A DNA stretch of 64,000 bases from Sapria himalayana (Eukaryota > Streptophyta > Magnoliopsida > Malpighiales > Rafflesiaceae), in assembly GCA_029783825.1 (NCBI GenBank), contig JAREIK010000691.1, forward strand, positions 26,001-90,000, written 5' to 3'. Under the pieces are notes generated by a model that ran no database searches, was not told where the DNA came from, and worked only from the letters and a program-made list of their open reading frames with translations. This document shows positions 1 to 13,985 of the stretch, in pieces (position 1 is the stretch's first letter; each line of letters opens with the position of its first letter). The position numbers and the translations under genes are program-made.

Positions 1-641
1 AGTTTCTTCTCCTCTCCATGTGCTTGCAGCAATGATTTTGATCGTTTAGCTTCAAATAGCATAATTTTTACTATGATTCAACTTAATATTTGAATATTAA
101 AATAAAAAATAAAGAATAAATTAATAGAATTGAGATCCAATGCTTTACAATAATATTGTTGTAAAGCATATGATAAAATAATATTGTTATTGTATTACAA
201 TGATTTACAATAATATTTAAATAAGCATTTGATAATACTTTAACAACTTTCATTAATTTGTAATAAAGTTTGATAATACTCAAAATTCAATTAGAATAAA
301 AAAAACAAAGTGTTTTGATGCTTTATGAAGATATACAATTTTATTCCAGATATATTGATGATTTTATTTAATTTTATTTAATACAATTTTTTTTAATGTA
401 TCAAATTTATTAATATGAATAAATGGTTTAAATTAAAATTCAATGAAGTTCAATGATGCTTGATATGTTTGTTAATATTCATGTCTCAGTTTTTTTTCAA
501 TGAATTTTAATGAGCTTGGTAATTAATCGATATTTTATAACATTATTCCACATGTGTTCAATAAAAAATATATATCTACACAAAAAAATATATATATATA
601 TAAATATTATATCTATATTAAATATATATATAAATAAATAA

Positions 642-681
<40 letters not shown>

Positions 682-839
682 ATTAAATGTATGTATATAT
701 GTATATATATATTTACACATCAAAAACAAAAAGCTCGATACACTCATTCTTAAGATAAATGTGAGCCTCCTTGGAGGTTGCAAGTTCAACCTCTACAAGC
801 TACTAAAAAATTGTCAGTATAAGAAATCATGCCTCATTT
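1..839. other. AT-rich intergenic DNA, no gene seen
   Basis: No reading frame here resembles a known protein. The stretch is A+T rich, with a pure (TA)n tract at about 647-676 and AT-rich spacer on both sides. The short open frames come from low-complexity sequence. Confidence 0.7.
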
Positions 840-2869
840 AGTTATATTAAATTATATAGAGTTTTATATAGTTATACAAATATATATAAATAGTTCTACA
901 CATATAGCTAAACATATTATTGTATGTTGTTATACATGTAGTTATAAATATAGTTACATGTGGTTATACATATAGTTGCACATATAGTTATACTTGTAAT
1001 TATACATGTAGGTATATATATTTTTTCATATAATTTTATATATTTATACATATAGTTATGTATAGGTATAGATATAGTAAATTACATTTTTATATACTAA
1101 TATATAAATATATATATTAAATATATGTTGTTAATTATATATTTAAATATAGTTATGTATAATATTTTTATAGATATACATATAGTCAAGGACAATTATT
1201 TATAGTTATATGTTCTTATACATTTGTATCTATAGTTAAAAATAAAGTTATATATAGTTAAACATATAGTTATATATAGATATAATCAGACAAGTAGTTA
1301 TAAGTAGTTATACATAAATATATACAAAGATATAAACAAATATATAGATTTATATATATGTATATATATAAATATATGTATACATAGTTACAAATATAGT
1401 TATATTTAATTATATAAACTATTACATAGTATTAAAAATATTTATATATAGTTATACACATGTAGTTAAACATAATATTGTATGTTGTTATACATATAAT
1501 TATAAATATTGTTACATGTGGTTATACATATAATTACTTATATAGTTATACTTAAATTTATACATGTAGGTATATATATTTTTTCAATAATTTTATATAT
1601 GTATACATATAGTTATCTATAGGTATAGATATGGCAAAATACATTTATATATATTAATATAAAAAATGTATATTAAATATATGTTGTTAATTATATTTTT
1701 AAATATAGTTATGTATAATGTTTTATAGTTATAAATGTAGTCAAATATAATTATTTATAGTTTTACGTTTTTATACCTATAGTATATATATTTAAAAATA
1801 AAGTTATATCTATTTAAACATATAGTTATATATAGATATATTAATACAAGTAGTTATAAGTAGTTATACATAAATGTATACAAAGTCATAAAAATATATA
1901 TATATTTACATATATGTGTGTATAATTATATATATATGTATACATAATTACAAATAAAGTTATATTTAATTTTATAGAGTGTTACATAGTAATACAATTA
2001 TTTATATATAGTTATACACATGTAGTTAAACATAATGTTGTATGTTGTTGTATTTGTAATTATAAATATAATTGCATGTGATTATACATATATGTACACA
2101 TATAGTTATACTTATATTTTTCATGTAAGTATATATATTTATTCATATAATTTTATATATGTATACATATAGTAATCTATAGGTATAGATATGGTAACAG
2201 ACATTTTTATATACTAATATATAAAAATGTATATTAAATATATGTTGTTAATTATAATTTTAAATATAGTTATGTATAATGTTTTTATAGTTATACATGT
2301 AGTCTATTACAATTATTTATAGTTATATGTTTTTATACCTATAATAAATACAGTTAAAAATAGAGTTATATATAGTTAAACATATAGATATATAAAGATA
2401 TATTCATACAAGTAGTTATAAGTAGTTATACATTAATGTATACAAAGTTATAAACAAATATAAAGATTTACATATATGTATATGTATACATAGTTACAAA
2501 TATAGTTATATTTAATTATATAAAGTGTTACATAGTTATAAAAAAATTTATATATAGTTATACACATATAATTAAACATAATGTTGTATGTTGTTATACA
2601 TGTAATTATAAATATAGTTATATATGGCTATACATATAGTTACACATATAGTTATACTTATATTTATACATGTATGTATACATATTTTTTCATGTAATTT
2701 TATATATTTATACATATAGTTATGTATAGGTATAGATATAGTAAAATACATTTATATATACTAATATATAAAATGTATATTAAATATATGTTGTTAATTA
2801 TATTTTTATATATAGTTATGTATAATATATTTATAGTTATACATATAGTCAAAGATAATTATTTATAGT
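840..2869. repeat. about 555-bp AT-rich tandem satellite, block 1
   Basis: The landmark TTGTATGTTGTTATAC and its variants recur at about 920, 1478, 2038 and 2584, giving periods of 558, 560 and 546 bp. Between landmarks the same ordered motifs return: an ATGTGGTTATACATATAG-type stretch, a TATAGGTATAGATAT stretch, an AATATATGTTGTTAATTATA stretch and an ATAGTTATATGTTCTTATAC stretch. Units have diverged by substitution and small indels. This is a genuine long-period tandem repeat, not simple TA microsatellite. The same unit reappears at 40200-42656 and 43595-44060. Confidence 0.85.
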
Positions 2870-2886
2870 TATATGTTCTTATACCT

Positions 2887-3790
<904 letters not shown>

Positions 3791-3807
3791 TATATGTTCT
3801 TATAACT

Positions 3808-4289
3808 ATAGTATATATATTTGAAAATAGAGTTATATATAGTTAAACATATAGTTATATATAGATATTTTCAAACAAGTAGGTATAAGTAGTTATACAT
3901 AAATGTATACAATATTATAAACAAATATATAGATTTTATTATATGAATACATATCTGTATACATTGTTAAAAAAATAGTTATATTTAATTACATATAGCA
4001 TTACATAGTTATATATATTTTTTTATATAGTTATACACATATAGTTATAAATGTATATGTAGTTAAAGATATAGTTATATATAATATTTTTATAGTTATA
4101 CATATAAAAAAATACAATTATATATAGTTATATATTTATATACATATAGTATATTTTGTTATAAATATAATTATATAGAATTATACATATAGTTATAAAT
4201 ATTTTTATATAGTTAAAAAATAGTTATGTATATTTATAAATATAGTTATAAAAATAGTTTACATAATTATAAATATAGTTATAAATACT
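3808..4289. repeat. 555-bp satellite remnant after ARF insert 1
   Basis: Sequence resumes in the satellite phase that was interrupted at 2886: TATAGTTAAACATATAG, then a TATATAGATAT stretch, then AAGTAGTTATACATAAATG. It then decays into irregular AT-rich variants of the same motifs by about 4100-4290. No gene is seen. Confidence 0.65.
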
Positions 4290-4760
4290 TTTATATATAA
4301 TGGCATATGATTATATAATTATAGAAGTGTTTAGATAAAATATTTGTCTTTAATATATTTTTATAAATGTTACATAAATATAATTATATATATTTAAACT
4401 TTTATAAATATTATATAGTATATATATCACATATATATTAACATTATAAATATTATATATTTATATAAAAATTAATATGTTATATAAATGTTTACAAAAA
4501 TTTATCAACATTTTATATGTTATATAATTATTATATAAAAAATTATATAAATGGATAGTTTTATGTAAATGCGGTATAGATATTAATAAACATTAATACA
4601 TATGTATAAATATTTATATAATACATTATATGTTTATATAAACATATCAATGTTTATATATAATGAAATACATTTATATATATTAAAGGATAGACATTTA
4701 TATATAATGTCATACGATTATATAAATGTATATAAGTTTATATATAATGTTATCTATTTA
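4290..4760. repeat. AT-rich inverted-repeat arm (partner 15130-15650)
   Basis: The reverse complement of 15130-15650 matches this stretch in order over about 450 bp. Shared blocks include TTATATATAATGGCATATGA, TATAAATATTATATAGT followed by ATATATCAC, TATATAAATGGATAGT, ACATATGTATAAATATTTAT and TGTTTATATAAACATATCAA. Together with the CACTA-like ends at 7604 and 11681 this makes a pair of inverted arms of roughly 3.3 and 4.0 kb. Confidence 0.75.
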
Positions 4761-5148
4761 TAAGATTTATGGAGACAACAAAAATAGAACCTATAAGCAT
4801 TAAGTTTGTTTTTTCTTTAGTTATAGAAGTAGAAAACACTAAGCATATTTTCTTTCTTAAGTTACAAAGGCATAAAAAATCATGCAAATATTTAGTATTT
4901 GAAATCCGTAAAACCCTAAAAAAATAAAATAGTAAAACAACAAAGTTTACACTAACCATTTATTGTTTCATTAATTGTGTAGAGTCAAGATAATATAAGT
5001 GATATGAAAATAGAAGAAAAAAGAAGAAAAATTCGTGGAAAATAAAACAAAATCAAACCTAAATATTATAGAAAAACTAAACTTCTATTGTGGTAATCAA
5101 ATTGAGATAGACAGAGATTTGTATATAGTATTTTGTAGGCGAAGAGCG
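4761..5148. other. AT-rich spacer upstream of the RING relic
   Basis: Moderately AT-rich DNA with one 69-codon open frame on the minus strand (4750-4959) that resembles nothing I know. It may be the 5' flank or UTR of the captured or retroposed gene that follows. Confidence 0.4.
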
Positions 5149-5953
5149 ATGACAATATTACCTGGTAACAATAAGAAGTAGATTTAGAAAATTAGATTGA
5201 AGAACATATTGATTTTGGTGTTCGGGAAGAAGAGAAGATCAACATGGGTTGCTAGTAATTCCCAGAGAAATGACAAATCAAAATCCCAAAAAGAAGATGG
5301 AACAAAGGATGGAAAACACATATGCGAAAGAAAATCTTGATCTAAATCAAATAAAAATTGAAGAGCAGATCGAGGCAAAATGTTGGACATTCTCGGTTGT
5401 AAACATTGTTGAGATTATCGAGCTTAGGTCCTTCATTACAAAGAGGAGAACCGGGATGACCTAGTGTTGTCATGTCATTCCCAGATGATGATACAATAAT
5501 GTTAATTGATGAGTATCAAGTTCAATTTGATCTTCTTCTTCAACTCAAATTGAGGAAACTGCAGGTTGAACCAAGGAACAAGTGGAAAAGGCTGGTGGAA
5601 AGAATCCTTCAATAGATAAATCATATAAAGAAGATGAAAATTACAACCAAGAATGAAGAGATTGGGGAAACACAGGATTTGAATAATTAGCTGGAGCAAA
5701 AGGTGAAAACTTGGTTTGCATAGCAGCAACAATACGGAACAATGTGGGTACTGAAGCTCAACCATCTTGCCATGGCACTCATGATCAAAATCAAGAATAA
5801 TGCAGAAATTACAATAAAGAAACTTGTTATACGTTGATTCTGCCATGTAAACATTCGTGTTTGTGTCGTTCTTGTTCTCTAAGACTTACCTTGTGCCCCA
5901 TCTATCACTCCCACAAGATTGGTAGTGTTGGAATATCCAAATCAAATATTTAG
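5149..5953 (+). pseudogene. BOI/SBP-type RING finger E3 ligase pseudogene
   Basis: The diagnostic part is near the 3' end. From 5801 the + strand reads CRNYNKETCYTLILPCKHSC, continuing LCRSCSLRLTLCPIYHSHK to a stop at 5951-5953. This fits the C-terminal C3HC4-type RING of plant BOI / S-ribonuclease-binding-protein E3 ubiquitin ligases (family pattern: LLPCRHLCLC..C, then CPVC near the C-terminus). Two metal ligands are lost: the second Cys of the first pair is Tyr, and CPVC has become CPIY. Upstream, 5510-5790 translates in pieces into a Lys/Glu-rich helical region (DEYQVQFDLLLQLKLRKLQ, KMKITTKNEEIGE) like the coiled coil before the RING in this family, broken by stops and at least one frameshift. 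The 5' limit is uncertain; an ATG lies at 5149. No function is expected now. Confidence 0.72.
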
Positions 5954-5959
5954 CCATAA

Positions 5960-7604
5960 AAAAAAAAGAGAAGAGGTAGATTTTGTAGGTTGCTCTAGTA
6001 GTCCATTTCGTTTCTCCTCTCTTCGTCGTTGAAACTTGAAAGATATAACAAAGTTTAAGTGATTAATGCCCTAGCATTTTTTTTTTTCAGGGAAACTATA
6101 AATAAAAAATTAGATGTAAATATATAAAAAATAAAAAGACAAAAATATTAAAAGTAAACTAAAATTATAAAAAATAAATAATTTAAATAAAAAAAAGAAA
6201 TATAATTTTATTTAAAAATAAATGATATTATTACTTAAGTAAATAAAATAATATTATATAATAATAAAGTAATTAATATATATATATATAGAGGTTATAA
6301 ATTTTTAAGAATTCAAATTATTTTTTATTAATATAATATTAAATAATTATAAAGACATAAAATTTGAATCTTTTAGTCATTATAAATTTGAATCTTTGAA
6401 GTGTTAATTTAATAACCACACTAAGATATTTATATTTTAAATCATCAATTTTTTTTTTTGATTTAATTAAAACATCTATGTAATAATATTTAAATATCAA
6501 TTTATATTTTTTTAAATTTTATTAAAATTTTGACATTTTTTTATAAATCAAAATTTTCAAATCTTTTCATCATTATTTTTTTAAAAGATTCCTATACTCA
6601 TAAAAATATTTTAAGATTATAGGAAGAATATTAATATTTACTTGTTTATTTGTTAATTCATAAATTTTTATAAATTTTTTTTATTTAATCAAATAATTAT
6701 TTATTATAGCTTTTTATTAGTAATAATTTATTAATTATAATATTTTCAAAATTATTATAATTATATAATAAATTATATAATGTTTTTTAATACAAATATT
6801 TAAATATCATAATTAAAAATTTCATAAAAATATTTTGTATAATTTTTTAATTATTTATAACCAAAATAATATTTATTTTAGTCTTATTTAATATAAATTT
6901 ATATTCATCTTTTTTATATATTTATGAAATTTGTTATTTATATATCATATTTTTATAATTATATAAGGAGATTGTGCCTTTCAATGATCGCTCATCTATA
7001 GACCATGACATACTATTAATATAGCAAATTACATAAAATATTAAATTAAATAATGCTAAAAAAATAAATTATTAAAAATTAGCCGATGAAAATTATCTCT
7101 AGGCCATATAGCTAGAGAAAAATCCATTGCTAAATGCATGTATTTTGAGAAAATAAATATTAAAGGAATAATTGCTTCCAATTATATATAAAATCTTGAA
7201 AAAATATATTCATATAATTATTTAGCTATGGATTTTGTCTTGATTTAATTAGTTAGGGAGAATCCATTGATAAATCTGTCGCTAAATTTCTAGCTTTTCA
7301 AATCGTGGAATCTACGAAAAAATTAGTGATGGATTATGTATGGATAGAATTTGCTAGGAAAATCTACTGTTAAATTTGTCGTTAAATTTCTCACTTTTTA
7401 TTGCGTGGAAATTTTACAAAAAAAATAGCGACGAAAAATTTCAATCGTCCATTTCCATAACTAATCCATCGCTATTCCATCAGAAATTTTTATTTCAATA
7501 TAAAATCAAAAATATCTTACTATTCCCTAGCTAATCTCTCACTATTTAGCTAGGATTAACCTCTAGCAAATTTTTCCTAGCTAAATAGACATTTTCTTGT
7601 AGTG
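5960..7604. mobile_element. CACTA-like element, right-hand terminal region (A)
   Basis: The segment ends in TTTTCTTGTAGTG at 7592-7604, the reverse complement of the CACTACAAGAAA terminus of CACTA (En/Spm) transposons. The last 650 bp carry many CTAGCTAA / TAGCGATGGATT subterminal motifs on both strands. Further in there is an AT-rich body with GGATCGCTCATCTATAGACCAT-like sequence at about 6980-7005 that recurs at 28540 and, inverted, near 12190. No transposase frame is visible, so this is a non-autonomous or decayed element. A TATC array begins immediately after the terminus. Confidence 0.78.
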
Positions 7605-7922
7605 TAACAATTTGTTTATATATCTGTATATCTATTTAACTATCAATCTATCTGACTATCTATTTGTCTATTTATCTTTCTTTCTATCTTTCTATCTGCC
7701 TATCTATATTTTATCTATCTGTCTATCTATTGCTCTATTTAACTATCTATCTATTTGTATATCTATCTGTCTATCTATCTATCTATCTATGTTTTTGTCT
7801 GTCTATCTATCTATCTATTTTTCTATCTATCTATCTTGTTAACTATTTTCTATATATTTAACTTTCTATCTATCTATCGAACTATCTTTCTATCTATCCA
7901 TATATATGTCTATCTATTTATC

Positions 7923-7953
<31 letters not shown>

Positions 7954-9159
7954 CTATTTATCTATCTATCGATCTATTTATCTATTTATCTATTTATCTA
8001 TTTATCTATATTTCTATCTATCTATCTTTTTATCTATTTGTCTATCTATTTATCTATATGACGTGGCATGTTTATTGTGGTGGGCAAGATACTACATGGT
8101 ATAGTAATCATGTCGTGCCTAGCCTGGCATGGTCACAGCACTGTGGGTGGCTAGCATGGGACCACTACATGAAAACCACTCGATTCAGCTCAGTTCATGT
8201 AGGACAAAATCTTAAATTTTTTTAAATATTAGGGTTTTGGAGGCATGCCACCACACTACGGGGCATCTTCACCCTTTTGAGGCTCGGTGAGCTTTGCCTG
8301 TCGAGCATAGGCTCTTATTGATCATGTTCGGTACATTGTAATGCATGCCATGTCCGCATGCCATGCTTGTCATGATAGGATGGGGCATGTAACTACAGTA
8401 TCCCGTGTTGGTCCCGATACGTCACCGCAGCATGTCTTGCCAGGCCGAGTAATGCCACTAAAGCGTGTCATGCTGGGCCCTGGCCCAGCCCACCCCATTT
8501 TATAGCTCTATATATTTGTTTATCTATATGTCTATTTATTTGTCTATATATCTACAAATCTATCTATCTTTCTATCAATCTATATATGTGTCAATATATC
8601 TATCTATCTATCTGACTATATATCAATCTATCTATATGTCTATCTATTTATCTATCTATTTGTTTATCTAACTTTCTATCTATCTCTGTATCTATCTATC
8701 TATCTATCTACCTTTATATTTGTCTATCTATCTATCTATCTATCTATTTATTTGTTAATCTATCTATTTAATCATTTGTCTATCTATTTATCTATATATT
8801 TATTTATCTATCATATATCTATATATCTATGTGTCTATCTATATATCTTTTTATATATTTATCTATCTATTTGTCTAACAATTTGTCTATCTATTTTTTC
8901 TATCTATAAGTGTATCATTCTATCTATCTATCTATCTATATGTCTAATTATCTTTCTATCCATTTATATCTATTTATTTATCTTTCTTTCTTTCTATCTC
9001 TCTATCTTTCTTTCTAACTAACTATTTATCTATCTAACTATTTGTTTATCTATTAGTCTAAATATCTATCTATTGATCTGTCTGTCAACATACTATCTAT
9101 TTATCTTACTATATGTCTATTTATCTATCTATCTATTTCTTTATCTATAAATATATCGA

Positions 9160-9198
<39 letters not shown>

Positions 9199-9375
9199 AT
9201 CTATCTGTCTATCTATCTATTTGTCTATCTTTTATTATATCAATATGTTTAACTGACTATCTAGCTGACTCTCTATATTTCTATATGTTTGTCTATTTAT
9301 CTATTTATCTATATTTCTATCTATAAATTTATTTGACTATATATTTATTTATCTATCTATCTATCTACCTATTTA

Positions 9376-9424
<49 letters not shown>

Positions 9425-10066
9425 TTCTATTTATTTATCTACTTATCAATTTGTCTATCTATCTTCTATCTATTAATCTTTCTATCTATCTATGAATTTA
9501 TCTATATATATATATATATATATATATAAATCTATCTATCTATCCATCTTCCTAAAAATGTAACTTCCTATCTATTTACATATCTATCAATCTGCCTAAA
9601 AATGTAACTTTCTATGTATTTACATATCTATCTATCTATTTTTCTATCTATCTACAATTTTATTTATCTATCTATCTATTTATCAATATATCTATATATT
9701 CGTCCATCTATCTATCTATCTATCGTTGTAATTATCTGTTTATCTATCTTTCTAAATATTTCTCTATTTATTTGTCTATTTAAATGTTCTTATTATTGTC
9801 CATCTATCTTTATATTTATCTATTTGTTTATCCATCTATCTATTTATCTATCTATCTATCTATTTGTCTATCTATCTATCTATCTATCTGTCTGTCTGTC
9901 TGTCTGTATGTCTATCTTTCTATTTATCTATCTGATTATATATCTTTCTATCTATTTGTCAATCTATATGTCTAATAATCTATCTATCTTTTTATCTATC
10001 TATCTATGTATAAGTATATCTATCTATCTATTTGTCTATCTATATGTCGATATTTGTTTATCTATT

Positions 10067-10123
<57 letters not shown>

Positions 10124-10854
10124 GTGTGCACGTGTGTGTGTGTATATATATATATATCTATTTACCATCTATAAGTCTATATATCTTTCTAGCTATTTGT
10201 CAATCTTTTTAAATAGACAAATAGATAATTAGTATATCTATCTATCTTTCTATCTATTTGTCTATCTATAAATAAATCTTTTTATCTATCTATCTATCTA
10301 TGTATAAGTATATCTATCTATATATTTATCTACTTATCTATCTATATGTCGATATCTGTTTATCTATTTGTCTATATATATATATATATATCTATCTATC
10401 TATTTGACCATCTATGAGTCTATATATCTTTCTAACTTAATATATATCTATATGTTTATCTATTTGTCTTTCTATCTATTTGTCAATTTATCTGTCTAAT
10501 AATCTATCTTTTTAAATATCTATGTATAAGTATATCTATCTATCTATCTATTTGTGTGTATATATATATATATATATCTCTATCTATTTATCTATCTGTT
10601 TATCTATATGTCTATCTATCTATCTATCGATCTGTCTATCAATCTGTCTACTTTCTATCTATCTATTTGTTTATCTTTCATTTTGTCACTTAATTTGTCA
10701 CCCTATCTAACTATCTATCAATCTATGTATCTATATGTCTATCTATCTATCTATTGATATGTCAATCTATCTATCTATCTGTCTATCTATCTATCTATTT
10801 ATCTATCTATCTATTTATCTATCTATCTATCCATCCATATATCTAACATTCTAT

Positions 10855-10889
<35 letters not shown>

Positions 10890-11680
10890 TATCAATCTTT
10901 TATTTTGTCTAACATCTATCCTTTTATCTATCTATCTTTTTATCCATATACCTATCCATTAATCTAACTCTATATATCAATCTATCTGTCTATCTATCTA
11001 TATATCAATCTATCTATCCATCTATATATCCATCTATCTATCTCTCTTTCTATTTGTATTTCTATATGTCTGTTTATTTTTCTATCTTTCATTATTTCTA
11101 TCTTTTTATCTATCTACCTATTAGTTTATCTATCTATCTTTTAATCTATATGTCTATTTGTCATTCAATCTGCCTATCTATCTGTATGTCTATTTGTGTA
11201 TCTATCTATCTATCTATCTTTATGTATGTATGTATGTATGTATGTCTGTCTATCTATATATTTATCTATATATCTATTTGTCTGTCTATCTATATGTCTA
11301 TCTATATGTCTATATATATGTCTGTCTATCTGTCTGTCTTTCTATCTATCTGTCAATTTATCTAACTATCTGTCTGTCTATCTATCTATCGATATGTCTA
11401 TTTGCCTATATCTCTAGGTGTCCATCTATTTGTCTATTTATTTATCTATATGTCTTTCTTTCTATCTGTCTATATGTATGCCCATCTATTTGTCTATCTA
11501 CTTGTCTATCTATTTTTCTATCTCTCTGTATAACTATTTGTCTATCTTTCTATATGTATGTCTATTTATCTTTCTATTTGTCTATCTATCAGTTTGTTTA
11601 TTTGTCTATCTATCTGTCTATTTATCTATCTAAATATATATCTCTCTATATATCTAACTCTCAATCAATCAATCTATCTA
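7605..11680. repeat. degenerate TATC (GATA/GACA) array 1
   Basis: Nearly continuous TCTA steps with TGTC, TTTC, TATT and CAATC variants. It lies exactly between two inward-facing CACTA-like termini. It contains (TA)n tracts (about 9160-9195, 9380-9420, 9505-9527), a compound (TA)n(TG)n tract at about 10070-10160, and a non-repeat insertion at 8060-8510. All long open frames here are translations of the repeat (SIYL, CLSI and similar) and are not genes. Confidence 0.95.
8060..8510. mobile_element. GC-richer transposon fragment inside TATC array 1
   Basis: About 450 bp with much higher G+C than the surrounding array interrupts it cleanly. It holds repeated GGCATG and GCATGCCATG-type words and ends in TGGCCCAGCCCACCCCATTT followed by TATAGCTCTA. 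Read in reverse, that end resembles the TAGAGCTGTCAAATGGGC-type edge common in plant hAT-like non-autonomous elements. I cannot find a matching inverted end at 8060, and a target duplication cannot be recognised inside tetranucleotide sequence. The family call is a guess; foreign origin is clear. Confidence 0.5.
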
Positions 11681-13130
11681 CACTACAAGAAATTATCTAT
11701 TTACCAATGGAAATTTAGATAGGGAAATAATCCCTAGCTAATTTATGAATGAATAACTAGTGAAACACAAGATTTGTTTGATTTTACATTGAATCACAAT
11801 TTTGTGATGGACTGTCATGGATTAAAGATTGAAATTTTTGATTTACAAATTTCTCTCTCTAATATTTGATTGCTTTGTCGCAAAGATTGGCAGCAAATTT
11901 AATGACTTTAGAAATGGATTTTCCCCATCTAATTAGCTCTAGAAAAATACCTCGTTAAATCTTTATCTAGAAAAATATTTTTACAATTATATATTAATTG
12001 CAAGTGATTATTCCTTAAATTATAATTTTCACAAAATATATGCAATTAAATAGGCATTTTTCCTAGCTATTTAGCTCGGAATTATTTTCGTCATTAATCT
12101 ATACTTAATATTTTTTTTTGTTTTATATATTATTTGTTTTAATATTTGATGTAATTTTTTATATTAAATATTTGTTATGGTCTATGAATAATTGATCCTT
12201 GAAAGATGCCTTCTCCTTATATAATTATAAAAATATGATATTATAAATAAATAATTTCTAATATATACAAATATTAATAAAAATTTATATTAATAAAGAC
12301 AAATAACTATTTTAATGATTATAAATTTTAAAAATAATAAAAAATATTATTTGAATTAATTAAATAAAGATATATAAATATTTTTATTAATAAATACATT
12401 AAATAATTAATTCTATAATTATAAACATTTTTTAAATTATTTGAATTAATAAATTAACATACTTAAACATTTGTATTAATATAAACCTACAATTATTATT
12501 TGTCTGATAATAAAAAAAATATTTACAAAAAATTTAAATTAACAAATAAACAAGTAAATATTTATATTAATAAAACTTAAAAAAAATTTAATGATTTTAG
12601 GAATGTTTTAAAAAAATTATTACTAAATGATTTGAAATATTTGAATAATAAAAAATCATATTTTTCATTAAATTTAAAATAAAATAAATTGATATTTAAG
12701 GATAAATATATTGATGTTTTAATTACATTCAAAAACTTTTGATTAGTTATAAATAAAATATTTCAATGTTCTTATTAAAAGAATACTTTAGGTGTTTTTT
12801 TAGGTTTTAAAAATGTTTTTTTAAATATTACTAATTATATTTTTTTCCTAAACACACTAAAATTATTTTTAACCCTATTAACATTTTTTGAAAATAACTA
12901 CCAAACTTACCCTATATTGATTTTAATTCAAGTTTTATTTTTGCCTCTACTAAAATTTATAAGAATTAAAGCATAATAAATTATTATAGTAAATTAAAAA
13001 TAAAATATAAAATAATATAAGATTTAAATAAAATATAAAATAATATTAAATTTAAATAAAATATGCAATCTTAAAATTATAATAAATAAATAAATACATA
13101 CATATTAATATTTTAAAATTAAAAGAAGAT
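11681..13130. mobile_element. CACTA-like element, left-hand terminal region (B)
   Basis: It begins with a perfect CACTACAAGAAA at 11681-11692, directly after the TATC array. The next 1.4 kb aligns, in order and reversed, with region A: the CCCTAGCTAA subterminal motif, the GATTATTCCTTAAAT block, TTTTTCCTAGCTATTTAGCT, and the GGTCTATGAATAATTGATCC segment near 12180 that matches the GGATCGCTCATCTATAGACC block in A. The AT-rich tail to about 13130 has no open frame. It is probably the left end of an element whose right end could be at 29679. Confidence 0.78.
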
Positions 13131-13199
13131 AAACATGAACTATAACATAATCGGTGGCTGAGTAAAATAGCATCAAGTAAGCAATTTGCAAATAGAACA

Positions 13200-13985
13200 T
13201 TTTTGGCAATGTGTTATGCTTCATCATTCTAATTCTGATTGGTGTTCTTGCTTTTTCGATTCATTTGTTTATATTTTCTGAAACATGTATTATCATGATA
13301 CATAACCTAATCGGTGTTTTTTCAATTTGAAGACCTCCTTTTGTATCATCATTTGTTGCGTTATTTGGTCCATGCTTTTAATTTTTCAGTAAGAAAGGAA
13401 TATATTATTTTTGGAATTGGTTTGATGATCGAACTTGGTAATTTAAATCAATCTCGAACAAGATAATTTTTTTTCCATGGATTTTTATGAAAAGTTTAAG
13501 CTAACTATTCTTACCATTTATTAAAATTAGGTATCCACTTGGGCAGGTGATAGGAGGAACTATATACTCAGGATTGACTTAAATATCCATGACAAAATTG
13601 AAGTAAGTCCTTGGAATTTACTGCTCAACAATTTTCTTAATGTATATCAATCAGATATCTACTAGGAGACTTTAAAATATCCTTTATTAATTTTATTCTT
13701 TTTATGTTATAATTACATGTTGATTACTTATAATACAAGGATACCAAATTTGTTCAATTTTTCTGTATCCTTTTAAACTGTTAGTTTATTCACTGCACCT
13801 AATATTTTTTGCATTTGCTTCAGAGGCACCTTTTCTTTTGACCAATGTTAGTGTTATTAAGTGTCTACATTTTTTCTACCTTTCATTTTTAAAATGAAGT
13901 TTGATTTGATGATATTACTTTTATAATACAGAAAGTTAAGGGTGTTGGTGCTGGGCTCACAGTAGCAATGTATTTTTCCATGGTA
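13200..13985 (+). pseudogene. STT3 oligosaccharyltransferase gene fragment, introns retained
   Basis: STT3 is the catalytic, multi-membrane-spanning subunit of the ER oligosaccharyltransferase that N-glycosylates proteins. Exon remnants lie in the right order: 13208-13283 reads IILILIGVLAFSIHLF (first membrane segment); 13390-13437, after a TTTTTCAG acceptor, reads KKGIYYFWNWFDDRTW; its last Trp codon is split, and the next exon (from 13531, after an AAAATTAG acceptor) completes it and gives YPLGQVIGGTIYSGLT; about 13780-13830 gives VSLFTAPNIF; 13932-13982, after ATAATACAG and followed by GTAAAT, reads KVKGVGAGLTVAMYFSMV. The WFDDRTW-YPLG-VIGGT run is diagnostic of STT3. Introns between exons rule out a retrocopy. 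Stops after GLT and the loss of all later exons show a dead N-terminal fragment, probably captured by the surrounding CACTA-like element. Confidence 0.85.
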
